A stretch of DNA of 64,000 bases from the NCBI GenBank assembly GCA_016703265.1, contig JADJCK010000001.1:682001-746000 (forward strand), written 5' to 3'. The notes beneath the pieces were generated by a model. The model did no database searches. It was not told the DNA's origin and saw only the letters and a program-made list of their open reading frames with translations. A program made the translations under genes and the position numbers. This stretch comes from a bacterium. GTDB lineage: Bacteria > Krumholzibacteriota > Krumholzibacteriia > LZORAL124-64-63. Each line of letters begins with the position of its first letter. Position 1 is the stretch's first letter. Positions 1 to 9,355 of this stretch are shown one piece after another.

Positions 1-242
1 CGCCGGTACGCCGCGATGACCTGGTTCTCCATCCACTCGCGCGTGGCCATGTTGATCGGATGCGCGATGTCCTGGAACGTGCCGTCCTTGCGCTTGCGGC
101 TGGGCATCGCAATGAACAGCCCCGAAGCGCCCTCGATGATCTTCAGGCCGCGGATGACGAAAGCGTTCTCAAGGGTGATGCTGGCGAATCCCTTCAGCTT
201 GTTGTCGTCACGCAGGGTGATCCTGATTTCGGAAATATCCAA
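1..242 (-). CDS. spoVG: SpoVG family protein, C-terminus beyond the left edge
   Basis: The reading frame starts at TTG (242) and runs off the left edge after 80 codons. A GAGAGG Shine-Dalgarno sequence lies 7 bases upstream of the TTG. The protein reads MDISEIRIT, then a family core with AFVIRGLKIIEG, GLFIAMPSRK and FQDIAHPINM, which are the diagnostic SpoVG motifs. SpoVG proteins are small site-specific DNA- or RNA-binding regulators; in Firmicutes they affect septation and gene expression. It lies 59 bases downstream of ispE, a linkage also known from Bacillus (ispE-purR-yabJ-spoVG). Family assignment is secure; the regulatory role in this organism is not known. Confidence 0.93.
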   Translation of the reverse strand, partial: MDISEIRITLRDDNKLKGFASITLENAFVIRGLKIIEGASGLFIAMPSRKRKDGTFQDIAHPINMATREWMENQVIAAYR

Positions 243-301
243 GACAGTCCCTCTCCGTGGCAAGCCCAGGAACCCGGCCGCGGACCAACGGTCCGCGTGT
301 C

Positions 302-1255
302 TCAATCTTCCATGATCTCGACGCCGCCGGGATGCGGCCCGACGACCCGAACGAACAGCCCCGCCTCTGCGTATCCCGCGGCGACCTGGGCGAGGTCGCG
401 ATCCATCGGGAACACTCCGTAGACGGCTGACCCGCTGCCCGAGAGCATGGCGACGACTGCAGACTCGCGCAGTTCGAGCACCAGCCTCTGCAAGCCCGGC
501 TGGCCGGGAAGGACGACATCCTCCAGCCGGTTGAATCCAGGCCACGTTTTCTGCGGAAAACGGGCCAGAATCGGCTTGATGACGGCGATGCTAGCTTTGG
601 GGCTATGGACTGTCAATCCCAAATTCAGGTGCCCGTAGACGTCGGGCGTGCTCAAGTTCAAGGCTGGTTTGATGATAAGGAACCGGCAGGCGCGAACCGT
701 CGGCAGCGGCGTCAGGATGGTCCCGATGCCGCGACCGAGCATGGTGCCGCCGCGCACGAAGAACGGGACATCGGCGCCCAGTTCGGCGCCCATCTTCTCG
801 ATCTCGGCAGGATCGAGCCCGGTGCCGAACAGGCGGTCACAGGCCACGAGCACGGCTGCGGCATCGCTGCTGCCGCCGCCAAGGCCGGCCGCCGTCGGGA
901 TCTCCTTGACGAGGGCCAGCCGCAGGCGACCGGAGACACGCTGCGCCTGGCAGAACAGGCGCGCTGCGCGCCAGCAGAGGTTGGTCTCGTCGGACGGCAC
1001 GCCGCGCACGGGGCCGTTGACTTCGATGGAGATCTCGGGCTCGCGGCCGAGCCACTGCTCGTCCAGGGTCACATCAACCGTGTCGAACAGCGCCACCGCC
1101 TGCAGGACGGTCTCGATCTCGTGGTAGCCGTCGTGGCGGCGGCGCAGCACCTCGAGGTGCAGGTTCACCTTGGCCGGCGCCCGCAGGCGCAGGCGCCTGC
1201 CGACGGGCTTGCGCCCATCCACGAATCCATCGCCTTTGCCGGCTTGCCGTTGCAT
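302..1255 (-). CDS. ispE: 4-diphosphocytidyl-2-C-methyl-D-erythritol kinase
   Basis: This GHMP-family kinase phosphorylates the 2-hydroxyl of CDP-methylerythritol in the MEP (non-mevalonate) isoprenoid pathway. The 317-residue protein has the N-terminal PAKVNLHLEV motif (Lys29), the ATP-binding glycine loop GLGGGSSDAAA at about 124-134, GADVPFF with the likely catalytic Asp162, and the C-terminal GSGSAVYGVF motif. I chose the ATG at 1255 because it leaves a normal-length N-terminus; a frame extension up to 1327 is basic and looks non-coding. It is probably co-transcribed with the DUF362 gene upstream (27-base gap) and spoVG downstream. It implies isoprenoids are made from pyruvate and glyceraldehyde phosphate. 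Confidence 0.96.
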   Translation of the reverse strand: MQRQAGKGDGFVDGRKPVGRRLRLRAPAKVNLHLEVLRRRHDGYHEIETVLQAVALFDTVDVTLDEQWLGREPEISIEVNGPVRGVPSDETNLCWRAARLFCQAQRVSGRLRLALVKEIPTAAGLGGGSSDAAAVLVACDRLFGTGLDPAEIEKMGAELGADVPFFVRGGTMLGRGIGTILTPLPTVRACRFLIIKPALNLSTPDVYGHLNLGLTVHSPKASIAVIKPILARFPQKTWPGFNRLEDVVLPGQPGLQRLVLELRESAVVAMLSGSGSAVYGVFPMDRDLAQVAAGYAEAGLFVRVVGPHPGGVEIMED

Positions 1256-1281
1256 CGATCCGCCCCCGTCAGGGTTGGGTG

Positions 1282-2262
1282 TCACCCGCGGTCGGCCGCG
1301 GCCAGGTCGGCGTACAGCGCGCCCCACGGCCCGCCGGGTGGCGATCCCGCCGGCCGGTTGCCGCGCCCGGGCATCAGGCGGCCCAGGAATCCGGGGAACG
1401 CCGCGCGCGCAAAGGTGGGTTCAGGCAGGGCGAAGTCAAGATCCAGCAAGGCGGTATGGCCCACCAGGCGCATCTGTTCCGGCTCCACGACGCCCAGATC
1501 GCGCTCGGCGCACAGGCGCAGCCACGACACCTCACGGGGCCGGTAACCGGCCAGCCGCAGCGCGATCGCATCGACGGCGACGGGGTCGTCGCCGGCCAGG
1601 ACGACATGCCGCGCCAACGTGCGGCCGCCCGGACCGACATGCCACACGGTACCGTCGATCACCGCTCCCATGGCCGGGAACAATTCGCGCAGCACCGCCA
1701 CGGTCTCGGCCCTGACCTCTGCCCCGGGCACGCCGCGGCGCGACGGATGGCCGGCCAGGATCAGGCGCCCGAGCGTGGCGCAGGCGCCTTCCAGCCGCCA
1801 CGGCGAGACGAGATCGGCCGCCGCCAGCGCCAGCACCGGCTGGTGACGGAGGGCGAACGGCACCTTCGGCTCGGCGCCCGTCGCCTCCAGCGACGCCAGG
1901 CGGGCGCGCGACCGGAACGGGACCGGCTCGCCTCGCGCGGCGGCGGCATCCTTCCCCGGCGCCCCGCCGGCCAGGCCGCCCCAGGGAGCCGCCGTGGGCC
2001 AGGCCTGCAGCCCGCCGGGCCCCACCGCCGCCACACCGACGGCCGCCGTCCCGGAACCGGCCGCAGCCGCCTGCAGCGCTGCGCCCACCTGCCAGGGCGG
2101 GCAGGTACGTCCGGCCTGCCAGCGGGCGCCGTCCAGGCCGGCAGCCACGGTCCAGGGCCCTGCGGCAGGGGCGCGATCGAGCCCCGCCAACGCCAGGGCA
2201 CGGCGATAGTCGGCCTCGATCGTCTCGGGCCGGACCTCAACCAGGGAAACGAGTGGTCTCAT
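1282..2262 (-). CDS. DUF362 family protein
   Basis: The 326-residue protein has the characteristic C-terminal DUF362 block: VVLAGDDPVAVDAIALRLAG followed by an acidic, glycine-rich stretch ending in helices. DUF362 proteins are of unknown biochemical function and are often found with ferredoxin domains; no cysteine cluster is present here, so this looks like the stand-alone form. The start is the ATG at 2262, 9 bases after GGAGG; an upstream TTG (2271) abuts the Shine-Dalgarno and is less likely. The gene sits between the UbiA-family gene and ispE in the same minus-strand run. The middle of the protein is alanine- and proline-rich and diverged. Confidence 0.75.
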   Translation of the reverse strand: MRPLVSLVEVRPETIEADYRRALALAGLDRAPAAGPWTVAAGLDGARWQAGRTCPPWQVGAALQAAAAGSGTAAVGVAAVGPGGLQAWPTAAPWGGLAGGAPGKDAAAARGEPVPFRSRARLASLEATGAEPKVPFALRHQPVLALAAADLVSPWRLEGACATLGRLILAGHPSRRGVPGAEVRAETVAVLRELFPAMGAVIDGTVWHVGPGGRTLARHVVLAGDDPVAVDAIALRLAGYRPREVSWLRLCAERDLGVVEPEQMRLVGHTALLDLDFALPEPTFARAAFPGFLGRLMPGRGNRPAGSPPGGPWGALYADLAAADRG

Positions 2263-2310
2263 CGGATACAACCTCCGGGTCGGGCCGGCCGGGCAACTGT
2301 CGACCGGCGA

Positions 2311-3207
2311 CTACTGGCCGGGACCGATGATGCGGATGGCCACGATCACCCAGGCAATCACGATCGCCTGCAGCAGCTTGTCGACCAGCAGGATCTCGTG
2401 CGGACGGCCGCCCCTGTCCTCCAGGAACACCAGGTACAGGTAGCGGCCCATGCCCAGCAGGACGAACGGCAGCGTGTAGACAAGGTTGCGCGTCCCGAAA
2501 TGGCGGACCGTGTCGGGCCAGACCGTGTAGAGCGCGTAAGCCATCGCCGTCAGCGCGAAACTGATGCCGATCAGCGCGTTCAGCATCGGCTCACTGTAGC
2601 CGCGCAGGGCGGGCCGCGTCTCGGCGCCGCCCGGCACCATCTTCAGCAGTTCATCGCGCCGCTTGCAGAAGCCGAGGAACAGCGACAGGAAGAAGGTGCA
2701 GAGCAACAGCCACGGCGAAATGCCGACGTCCGCGCAGGCCGGCAGCAGGACCAGGACGCCGCAGGTCGCGCGGATCACGAAGCTCATCCCGATGCCGGTC
2801 ACGTCCAGCACGCGCACGCCCTTCAATACGCGCGTGTAGAGCCAGTTCCACACGAAAAAGAAGACCACGCCGCCCAGGAAGCTCCAGCCCAGCAGCGCCG
2901 CCGCCGCCAGCACCACGACCAGCAGCGCCAGTCCCCCACGGACAGCCACCGGCACCGGCAACCGGCCGGACGCGATCGGCCGCAGCTTCTTGTGCGGGTG
3001 CCGACGATCCAGCTCACGGTCGACGATATCGTTGAAGACGTAGATGACGCCCGACGCGAAGCAGAACACGATCGCGCCGAGCACCGCGCGGATGACGCAG
3101 GCGGGTTGTCCCAGCTTCTGCGCGAAGATGACGCCCGCGAACAGCAGCAGGTTCTTGGTCCACTGCCGCGGCCTCAGGCTGGCCAGGAATGCGCGCGTGT
3201 GGGTCAC
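2311..3207 (-). CDS. UbiA-family prenyltransferase, decaprenyl-phosphate phosphoribosyltransferase-like
   Basis: An integral membrane enzyme with about eight hydrophobic segments. It opens with ASLRPRQWTKN, and the Mg2+/diphosphate motif NDIVDRELDRRHPHKKLRPI at about 55-75 is the form seen in phosphoribosyl-diphosphate:polyprenyl-phosphate transferases (Rv3806c type). A second aspartate-rich element, CKRRDELLK, lies in the middle. Such enzymes attach phosphoribose to a polyprenyl phosphate, feeding arabinose or other cell-envelope sugars. The GTG at 3207 overlaps the gmhA stop codon (GTGA), which I take as the translation-coupled start; a GTG at 3240 is the alternative. Neighbouring sugar genes (gmhA, rmlD) fit an envelope glycan role. 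The exact acceptor is inferred. Confidence 0.8.
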   Translation of the reverse strand: MTHTRAFLASLRPRQWTKNLLLFAGVIFAQKLGQPACVIRAVLGAIVFCFASGVIYVFNDIVDRELDRRHPHKKLRPIASGRLPVPVAVRGGLALLVVVLAAAALLGWSFLGGVVFFFVWNWLYTRVLKGVRVLDVTGIGMSFVIRATCGVLVLLPACADVGISPWLLLCTFFLSLFLGFCKRRDELLKMVPGGAETRPALRGYSEPMLNALIGISFALTAMAYALYTVWPDTVRHFGTRNLVYTLPFVLLGMGRYLYLVFLEDRGGRPHEILLVDKLLQAIVIAWVIVAIRIIGPGQ

Positions 3208-3812
3208 GCCGGTCGCCGGGCCGCTTCCAGCAGCTGGCACAGGAGGTGACCGAGGAAGATGTGGATCTCCTGGATGCGCGGCGTGTGCTCACTGGGCGCA
3301 ATGACCGCGCTGTCGACCAGCGCGCGCAGCTTGCCGCCGTCGCGCCCGAGGAAGCCGTGCGACCGCAGTCCCTGCCGGCGCGCCTGCTCCACCGCACGCA
3401 CGCAATTGGGCGAATTCCCGCTCGTCGACAGGACCAGGAGCACGTCATGCGGGCCGCCCAGCGCCTGCACCTGCCGGGCGAAGATCTCGTCGAAGCCGTA
3501 GTCGTTGCCGACGGCCGTCAGCGTCGAGGTGTTGACCGTGAGGGCCAGCGCTGCGTAACCCGGACGCTCGTCGAGGAACCGGCCCACCAACTCGGCGGCG
3601 ATATGCTGGCTGTCCGCGGCGCTGCCGCCGTTGCCGCAGACCAGCAGCTTGCCGCCCTGCTCCCAGCCGGCCAGCACGTCGGCCGCCAGCGCCGCCAGTG
3701 GCTCCAGCTGCGCAGGGCCGAGCCGGCCGAGCGCGGCCTGCAGGTCGGCGGTCGTGCGGGCCAGTAGGGCGGCCGCCTGGTCGCGGAGCGAGGTCTGCGC
3801 GGGCATGGTCAT
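3204..3812 (-). CDS. gmhA: Phosphoheptose isomerase-like SIS-domain protein
   Basis: A 202-residue single SIS-domain protein of the GmhA/DiaA family. It has the signature VCGNGGSAADSQHIAAELVG, the substrate loop LTVNTSTLTAVGNDYGF, and LVLSTSGNSPN. GmhA converts sedoheptulose 7-phosphate to D-glycero-D-manno-heptose 7-phosphate for lipopolysaccharide inner core or S-layer glycans. The start ATG at 3812 follows a purine-rich GGGAGGGAAAGGA. Its stop overlaps the start of the UbiA-family gene, and it follows rmlD. The frame is fused upstream to rmlD only because rmlD carries a frame break; the two are separate proteins. DiaA, a DnaA-binding homologue, is the main alternative. Confidence 0.88.
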   Translation of the reverse strand: MTMPAQTSLRDQAAALLARTTADLQAALGRLGPAQLEPLAALAADVLAGWEQGGKLLVCGNGGSAADSQHIAAELVGRFLDERPGYAALALTVNTSTLTAVGNDYGFDEIFARQVQALGGPHDVLLVLSTSGNSPNCVRAVEQARRQGLRSHGFLGRDGGKLRALVDSAVIAPSEHTPRIQEIHIFLGHLLCQLLEAARRPA

Positions 3813-3870
3813 GGGTGCAGGCGGTCCTTTCCCTCCCGCCGGCGAGGGCCGCGCGGGCTGCGGGACAATG

Positions 3871-4646
3871 TTACGGGTGCACGACCTGCCCGGCCTCGAG
3901 CCGGGCGACATAGCGCCTCGTGGCATCCTGCCAGGTCGGGCGCGGCCCGCAGCCGGCCTGTTCCAGGCGGCGGCTGAGCAGCGTCGAACAGGCGGGGCGC
4001 GCCGTTGGAAGATACCACGGTGACGCCCGCTGACAAGCAGCGCCAGCACCCCGGCCAGGTCGTCGGCATAGGTCGGGCAACCGCGCTGGTCGTCCACGAC
4101 CTGCAGCGTTTCGCGCTCGAGGAGCAGCCGCCTGATGGTCTTGACGAAATTCACGCGCCCGTCGCCGAACAGCCAGCTCGTCCGGACGATCTGCCACGGG
4201 GTGTCCAACGCCTGGACGTGCTCCTCTCCCGCCGCCTTCGTCCGGCCATAGGCATTCACGGGCGCCCGCGGGTCGTCCTCGTCGTAGCCGGCCAGCGGGT
4301 CGCCGCCGCGGCCGCGCCCGTCGAAGACGTAGTCGGTGGAGATGTAGGTCAGGCCGGTGCCCATGCGCGCGCAGGCCTTCGCCAGGTTGGCGGTGGCCGT
4401 GCCGTTGGCCGCAAGGGCCTCGGCGTAGCGCGCCTCGGCGCCGTCGACATCGGTCCAGGCCGCGCAATGGATGACCCAGTCGGGCGCGTGCCCGGCAACG
4501 AGCGCCGAGGTCGTCGCGGCGTCGGTCAGGTCGCCGTCCGGCAGGTCGATGCCGGCGACCACATGGGCCTGCGCATCGTCCTCCGCCAGGCGCTTCATCA
4601 GTGCCGAGCCGAGCATGCCATCGCGACCGGTCACGAGGATCTTCAC
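3871..4646 (-). CDS. rmlD: dTDP-4-dehydrorhamnose reductase, damaged by internal loss and frameshift
   Basis: RmlD catalyses the last step of dTDP-L-rhamnose synthesis. The first about 213 residues are typical: ILVTGRDGMLG Rossmann loop, HCAAWTDVDGAE, YISTDYVFDG, the YGRTKAAGE catalytic Tyr-x-x-x-Lys, and FVKTIRRLL. At about 4005-4020 the frame breaks just after GIF. In another frame the sequence resumes with the family's last helices (RPACSTLLSRRLEQ, WQDATRRYVARL) and stops at 3871. Roughly 40 residues that should lie between are absent, so this is more than a one-base error: either a true deletion or a local assembly collapse. As given, the product would be inactive. Confidence 0.82.
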
Positions 4647-4671
4647 GTCGGGTCTCCAGCCGTTTCGAAGG

Positions 4672-5391
4672 TCAGGACGAGGGTGTCGGCCGCGTGCGCC
4701 TCGCGGCGCGGGACGCCGTGGCGGGCCCGAAACCGCGCCCCATCAGGAAGCGCACGACGCGCGCCACATCGCGCGGGCCGTCGCCGGCGCAACGCCGCCA
4801 GCAGGTGGTCGCGGCCTGCACCGCCAGTTCTTCCTCGGTGCCGGTGTCGAGTGCGTCGGTCGCGGCCTGCCTGGCCACGTCCGGCGACAGGCCCGCCTCG
4901 CGCAGCTTCGACTCAAGATAACGGCGACCCACGGCTTTGCTCAACAGGCAGTCGCGACACCAGGCGTCGGCGTACTGCCGGTCCGAGTGGACGCCGCGCT
5001 CGTGCATGGCCTCGATGACGGCGGCCACCGCTTCGGGCACGAAACCCTCGTCGAGCAGGCGCTCGCGCAACGCAGCCACCGGCCGCAGGCGCCGGTCGAG
5101 CAGGGCGAAAAGCCGGCGCGCGGCGCGCTTGCGCTCGGCGGCGAGGGCCACGTCCCGGTGCTGTCCCGCGTCCAGGTCGCCACCCGGCAACGGCAGGTCG
5201 GGCGGCAGCGACGATGCCGCCAGTTCGTAGGTGATGCCGCCCTCGACTTCGAGCCAGGCCGTCTCACCCTCGCGCCGGACAGCCAGCAGCCGGACACTTC
5301 CCGAAGGAAGGTCCGGCTGCGACGGCGACGATGGCTGCGCTTCCTGGCGCTGGTCCTGCCGGCGGCCCGGGTGCAGGGGCCGTTTGGGCAA
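4672..5391 (-). CDS. recX: Regulatory protein RecX
   Basis: RecX binds RecA filaments and inhibits recombinase and coprotease activity. The 239-residue protein has an N-terminal region with a weakly conserved beta-rich stretch, then the three-helix repeats of the family: RRLFALLDRRLRPVAALRERL, the middle repeat with YADAWCRDCLLSKAVGRRYL and REAGLSPD, and the closing RVVRFLMGRGFG. The likely start is TTG at 5391, 9 bases after GGGAG and 5 bases past the recA stop, so recA-recX form one transcription unit. The frame is open continuously into the 5' half of recA only because recA carries a frame break. Confidence 0.88.
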   Translation of the reverse strand: MPKRPLHPGRRQDQRQEAQPSSPSQPDLPSGSVRLLAVRREGETAWLEVEGGITYELAASSLPPDLPLPGGDLDAGQHRDVALAAERKRAARRLFALLDRRLRPVAALRERLLDEGFVPEAVAAVIEAMHERGVHSDRQYADAWCRDCLLSKAVGRRYLESKLREAGLSPDVARQAATDALDTGTEEELAVQAATTCWRRCAGDGPRDVARVVRFLMGRGFGPATASRAARRTRPTPSS

Positions 5392-5396
5392 GATGG

Positions 5397-6594
<1,198 letters not shown>

Positions 6595-6730
6595 GCTCGT
6601 TCTCCTGTGGGTCGCGCGCCCTCGATGGTCGCGCCCGGTTCATGATTCGGGTCGGATGCGCCGGCCGCGCCCGCTGCACCTGCTCCCGGCCCCGCTGCCT
6701 GCCGGCCTCCCTGCCGCCGGCCTGCCTCTG

Positions 6731-6814
6731 CTTTGACCAAGTCTTTGACCAAGTCTTTGACCAAGTCTTTGACCAAGTCTTTGACCAAGTCTTCGACCGA
6801 GTCGTCAATCCAGT
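6731..6814 (+). repeat. 12-bp tandem repeat upstream of recA
   Basis: Five perfect head-to-tail copies of CTTTGACCAAGT occupy 6731-6790, followed by two decayed copies (CTTCGACCGAGT and CGTCAATCCAGT). The array is clearly less GC-rich than its surroundings. It lies in the 271-base gap between thpR and recA, 137 bases or more upstream of the recA start codon. A 12-bp unit keeps frame, but neither strand gives a convincing protein. No LexA-type palindrome was recognised in it. Confidence 0.9.
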
Positions 6815-6865
6815 CGTCGATCGCGGCGGCAACATAGCACGGGCCCCGCGGGGCTGGCAACAGGT

Positions 6866-7441
6866 TTATTCGCCTTTTTTTCGCAGTGCAAAAGACGCCC
6901 GTTCGGCGTGCCGCGCTCCGGCCGGATGCCGTACGCTGGACAGGAGGCAGAAGCGGTCCACCGGCAAGGCCGGCAAGTCATCCAACCGTATGTCCTGGAT
7001 CAAGTTGAGCGTTCCCGATTCCAGCGGTTCGCGAACCCGCGCCAAGGTCAGGTGCGGGTGCGGCGGACGCGTGTCCTGGGGACCCTCGGGCCACGCCTCG
7101 GCGCTGGCCTGCCGGACCAGGCGGGCCAGTTCGGCCAGCGGCTCGGCGCCCGAGAACTGCAGGAAAAGGACCCGGGGCCGACGCAGGTGCGGAAAGCCGC
7201 CCCAGCCCTGCGGCGTCAGGACCAGCTCCGGTGGCGGGGGTATCGCTGAAAGGCGCGCATGCAACCCGTCCAGGCGATCGGCGGGCCAATCGCCGAGGAA
7301 CTGAAGGGTGAGGTGCCAGGTGCCTGGGTTGGTCCAACGCGGGGTGGCGACGGCGGCCGAAGCGTCAAGGCGGCGCGACAGGGCCGCCCGCAGGGGTTCC
7401 CCACAGGGGACGGCCACGAAGGCACGGATCAGGCCTTCCAC
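6866..7441 (-). CDS. thpR: RNA 2',3'-cyclic phosphodiesterase
   Basis: A 2H-phosphoesterase of the LigT/ThpR family, about 191 residues, with both catalytic His-x-Thr/Ser motifs visible: HLTLQFLG at about residue 47 and HPHLTLARV at about 130. The enzyme hydrolyses 2',3'-cyclic phosphates at RNA ends (and can ligate tRNA halves in vitro). The start is uncertain between GTG (7441) and TTG (7444); both lie within about 8-11 bases of a GGAAG sequence. The gene begins right after the cinA stop codon (7447), an arrangement common in other genomes, so pgpA-cinA-thpR are probably one operon. Confidence 0.92.
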   Translation of the reverse strand: MEGLIRAFVAVPCGEPLRAALSRRLDASAAVATPRWTNPGTWHLTLQFLGDWPADRLDGLHARLSAIPPPPELVLTPQGWGGFPHLRRPRVLFLQFSGAEPLAELARLVRQASAEAWPEGPQDTRPPHPHLTLARVREPLESGTLNLIQDIRLDDLPALPVDRFCLLSSVRHPAGARHAERASFALRKKGE

Positions 7442-7446
7442 CAAAC

Positions 7447-8766
7447 TCAGATCTTCCACCAGGTATCCCCGTGGCCCCACGGCGACGCATCGTCGCCCTC
7501 CTCGAGCACACGGCGCAACGCGTCGAGGGCTGCGGCCACCGTGACCAGCCGGTTGCGCGCGCGGTCCCCTGCGAACCGGTAGCCGCCGGCGAACACGGCG
7601 GTCGGCGTGGCGATCCCGATCCAGGTGGTGCCCACCGGCTTGTCGACCGTGCCGCCCGATGGTCCGCTGATGCCGCTGACGGCGACGGCCAGGTCGGCGC
7701 CGCAACGTTCGCGACAGCCGGCGGCCATGGCCCGCACCGTCGCCTCGCTGACGGCCCCATCGCTCGCCAGCACCGCTGCCGGCACCCCGAGGTGCGCCGT
7801 CTTCATATCGTCCGCGTAGGCCAGCACGCCGCCGCGGAAGCAGGCCGACGCGCCGGGCACGGCCGTCAGCGCGCCGCCGACCAGTCCTCCGGTGCACGAT
7901 TCGGCGACGGCCAGGGTGCGCTTGCGGTCCACCGCAAGCTGCTGCACGACCGTCGGCAGGTCGCGCCGGTCGCGCGCGTAGACGAGGCGCCCGAACGCGG
8001 CATCGAGCATGCGGCCGACTTCCGCCAACGCGGCTTCGGCCGCTTCCGGCGCCTCGTGCTGACCCGCCGACACGCGCACGTCGACGCCCCAGTCCGACAG
8101 CCACCAAGACCAGCCCATTCCCGGGAAGGCCGCACGCGCCGCCTCGCAGCGCCGCACCAGGTTCAGCTCGGCGATCTGCGCGGTGCGCCAGGTCAGGGTG
8201 GCGCGCATCGTCGGCAGCGCCCCCTCGCCCTCGAGCCAGTCGACCACGAGCGGCAGCAGGCCTTCCAGCTCGGGAGGCACGCCCGGCAGCAACGCGAACA
8301 GCCGCCCCTGCAGGCGGCCGACCAGCCCGGGCGCCGAGCCCACGGGGTTGGCCAGCGTCACCAGCCCCCGCGGCACCTGGCACTGGCGCTCCACGCCCGG
8401 ACGCGTGTGCACGCCGCGTCGACGCCAACGCTCCTCGAGCTCGGCGCGGACCATGGCGTCCTCTTCCAGGGGTACACCGGCCCAGGCCGCGAGTGCATCG
8501 CGCGTCAGGTCGTCCGGCGTCGAACCGAGCCCGCCGGTCAGGAAGACGAGGTCGCCCGGCGCGGTGCGGTCAAGGGCCCGCCTGATCGCATCCTCCTGGT
8601 CCGGAACCACCTGGATGAGTTCGCAGCGAAGGGCATGGCCACCCAGCGCACGCTGGATGCGCCCGCTGTTCGTGTCTGCGGTGCGCCCCTCGAGCAGCTC
8701 GTCGCCGACGGCGATGATCTTCAGCCCGCCGGTCACGGTGCCACCATTCCCGGAACCCTGGCTCAC
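7447..8766 (-). CDS. cinA: CinA-like competence/damage protein with nicotinamide-nucleotide amidase domain
   Basis: A two-domain protein of about 439 residues. The N-terminal MoaB/MogA-like molybdopterin-binding fold has IIAVGDELLEGRTADTNSG and FLTGGLGSTPDD. The C-terminal CinA deamidase domain has LAVAESCTGGLVGGALT and AVSGISGPSGGT, the motifs of enzymes that deamidate NMN to nicotinate mononucleotide in pyridine nucleotide recycling. The GTG at 8766 overlaps the pgpA stop (GTGA), which favours translational coupling; another GTG at 8775 is possible. An S-A-E-S-C-type nucleophile serine lies in the ESCTGG motif. Confidence 0.94.
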   Translation of the reverse strand: MSQGSGNGGTVTGGLKIIAVGDELLEGRTADTNSGRIQRALGGHALRCELIQVVPDQEDAIRRALDRTAPGDLVFLTGGLGSTPDDLTRDALAAWAGVPLEEDAMVRAELEERWRRRGVHTRPGVERQCQVPRGLVTLANPVGSAPGLVGRLQGRLFALLPGVPPELEGLLPLVVDWLEGEGALPTMRATLTWRTAQIAELNLVRRCEAARAAFPGMGWSWWLSDWGVDVRVSAGQHEAPEAAEAALAEVGRMLDAAFGRLVYARDRRDLPTVVQQLAVDRKRTLAVAESCTGGLVGGALTAVPGASACFRGGVLAYADDMKTAHLGVPAAVLASDGAVSEATVRAMAAGCRERCGADLAVAVSGISGPSGGTVDKPVGTTWIGIATPTAVFAGGYRFAGDRARNRLVTVAAALDALRRVLEEGDDASPWGHGDTWWKI

Positions 8767-9242
8767 AGCCCCCACCCCGCCAGCAGCTTCGCCGTCAGGT
8801 GGGTGGCGGCGCAGGCAAGCACGCCGGCGCCGAGGTCGTCGGCCATGATGCCGACGCCGCCGCCGCCGTTCAGCTGCTCAAGCTTCCTGACGCCGAGCGG
8901 CTTGAGGATGTCGAAGAAGCGGAACCAGAGGAAGCCGGCGAACCAGACGAGCGGGCCGCCCGTCACGCCGAAGTAGGTGACGATCATGCCGGCGACCTCG
9001 TCGATCACCACCAGCTTGGGATCCTGGCCGTGCAGTCGCTCGAGCGCGCCGGCGACCGGCACGCCGATCGTGACCACCACGAACAGCAACGCGGCCTGCA
9101 CCAGCAGGGAGATGGGCCCCCAGGCCGTCCAGGCGCCCCACCACATCAGGGCATAGAGCAGGCTGCCGGCAGTGGCGGGCGCAATGGGCGCGTAGCCGGA
9201 GCCGAAGAAGGTGCCGATCAGATGCAGCTGGAAGCGGAACAT
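8763..9242 (-). CDS. pgpA: Phosphatidylglycerophosphatase A
   Basis: A 159-residue membrane enzyme that dephosphorylates phosphatidylglycerol phosphate to phosphatidylglycerol. Family motifs are FFGSGYAPIAPATAGSL near the N-terminus, DPKLVVIDEVAGM in the centre, and FRFFDILKPLGVRKLEQL followed by GVGIMADDLGAG. Three to four hydrophobic helices are evident. The ATG at 9242 follows GAGGA by 7 bases. It is the first gene of the pgpA-cinA-thpR unit, and phosphatidylglycerol production fits a Gram-negative envelope. Confidence 0.95.
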   Translation of the reverse strand: MFRFQLHLIGTFFGSGYAPIAPATAGSLLYALMWWGAWTAWGPISLLVQAALLFVVVTIGVPVAGALERLHGQDPKLVVIDEVAGMIVTYFGVTGGPLVWFAGFLWFRFFDILKPLGVRKLEQLNGGGGVGIMADDLGAGVLACAATHLTAKLLAGWGL

Positions 9243-9355
9243 GCGCAGGTCCTCGGGTTCGGGGCGGTCGGGTGCGGCAGGGCGCGAAGCGGCAGTATAA
9301 CGGCAGGGCCGCGTGAATACCAAGGCGTCACCGGCGATGGCGGCCGGTGCGCGAC

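Noticed and set aside
1279..3249. Long plus-strand open frame of about 650 codons opposite DUF362 and the UbiA gene
   Set aside because: Codon content is Arg/Gln/His-rich, antisense to well-supported genes; typical of high-GC shadow frames.
3204..4646. Apparent RmlD-GmhA fusion
   Set aside because: Frame change at about 4015 plus intervening non-homologous residues; gmhA has its own ribosome site and ATG at 3812.
6731..6814. CRISPR-like array
   Set aside because: The 12-bp units are directly abutting with no spacers, and no cas gene is nearby; a tandem repeat.
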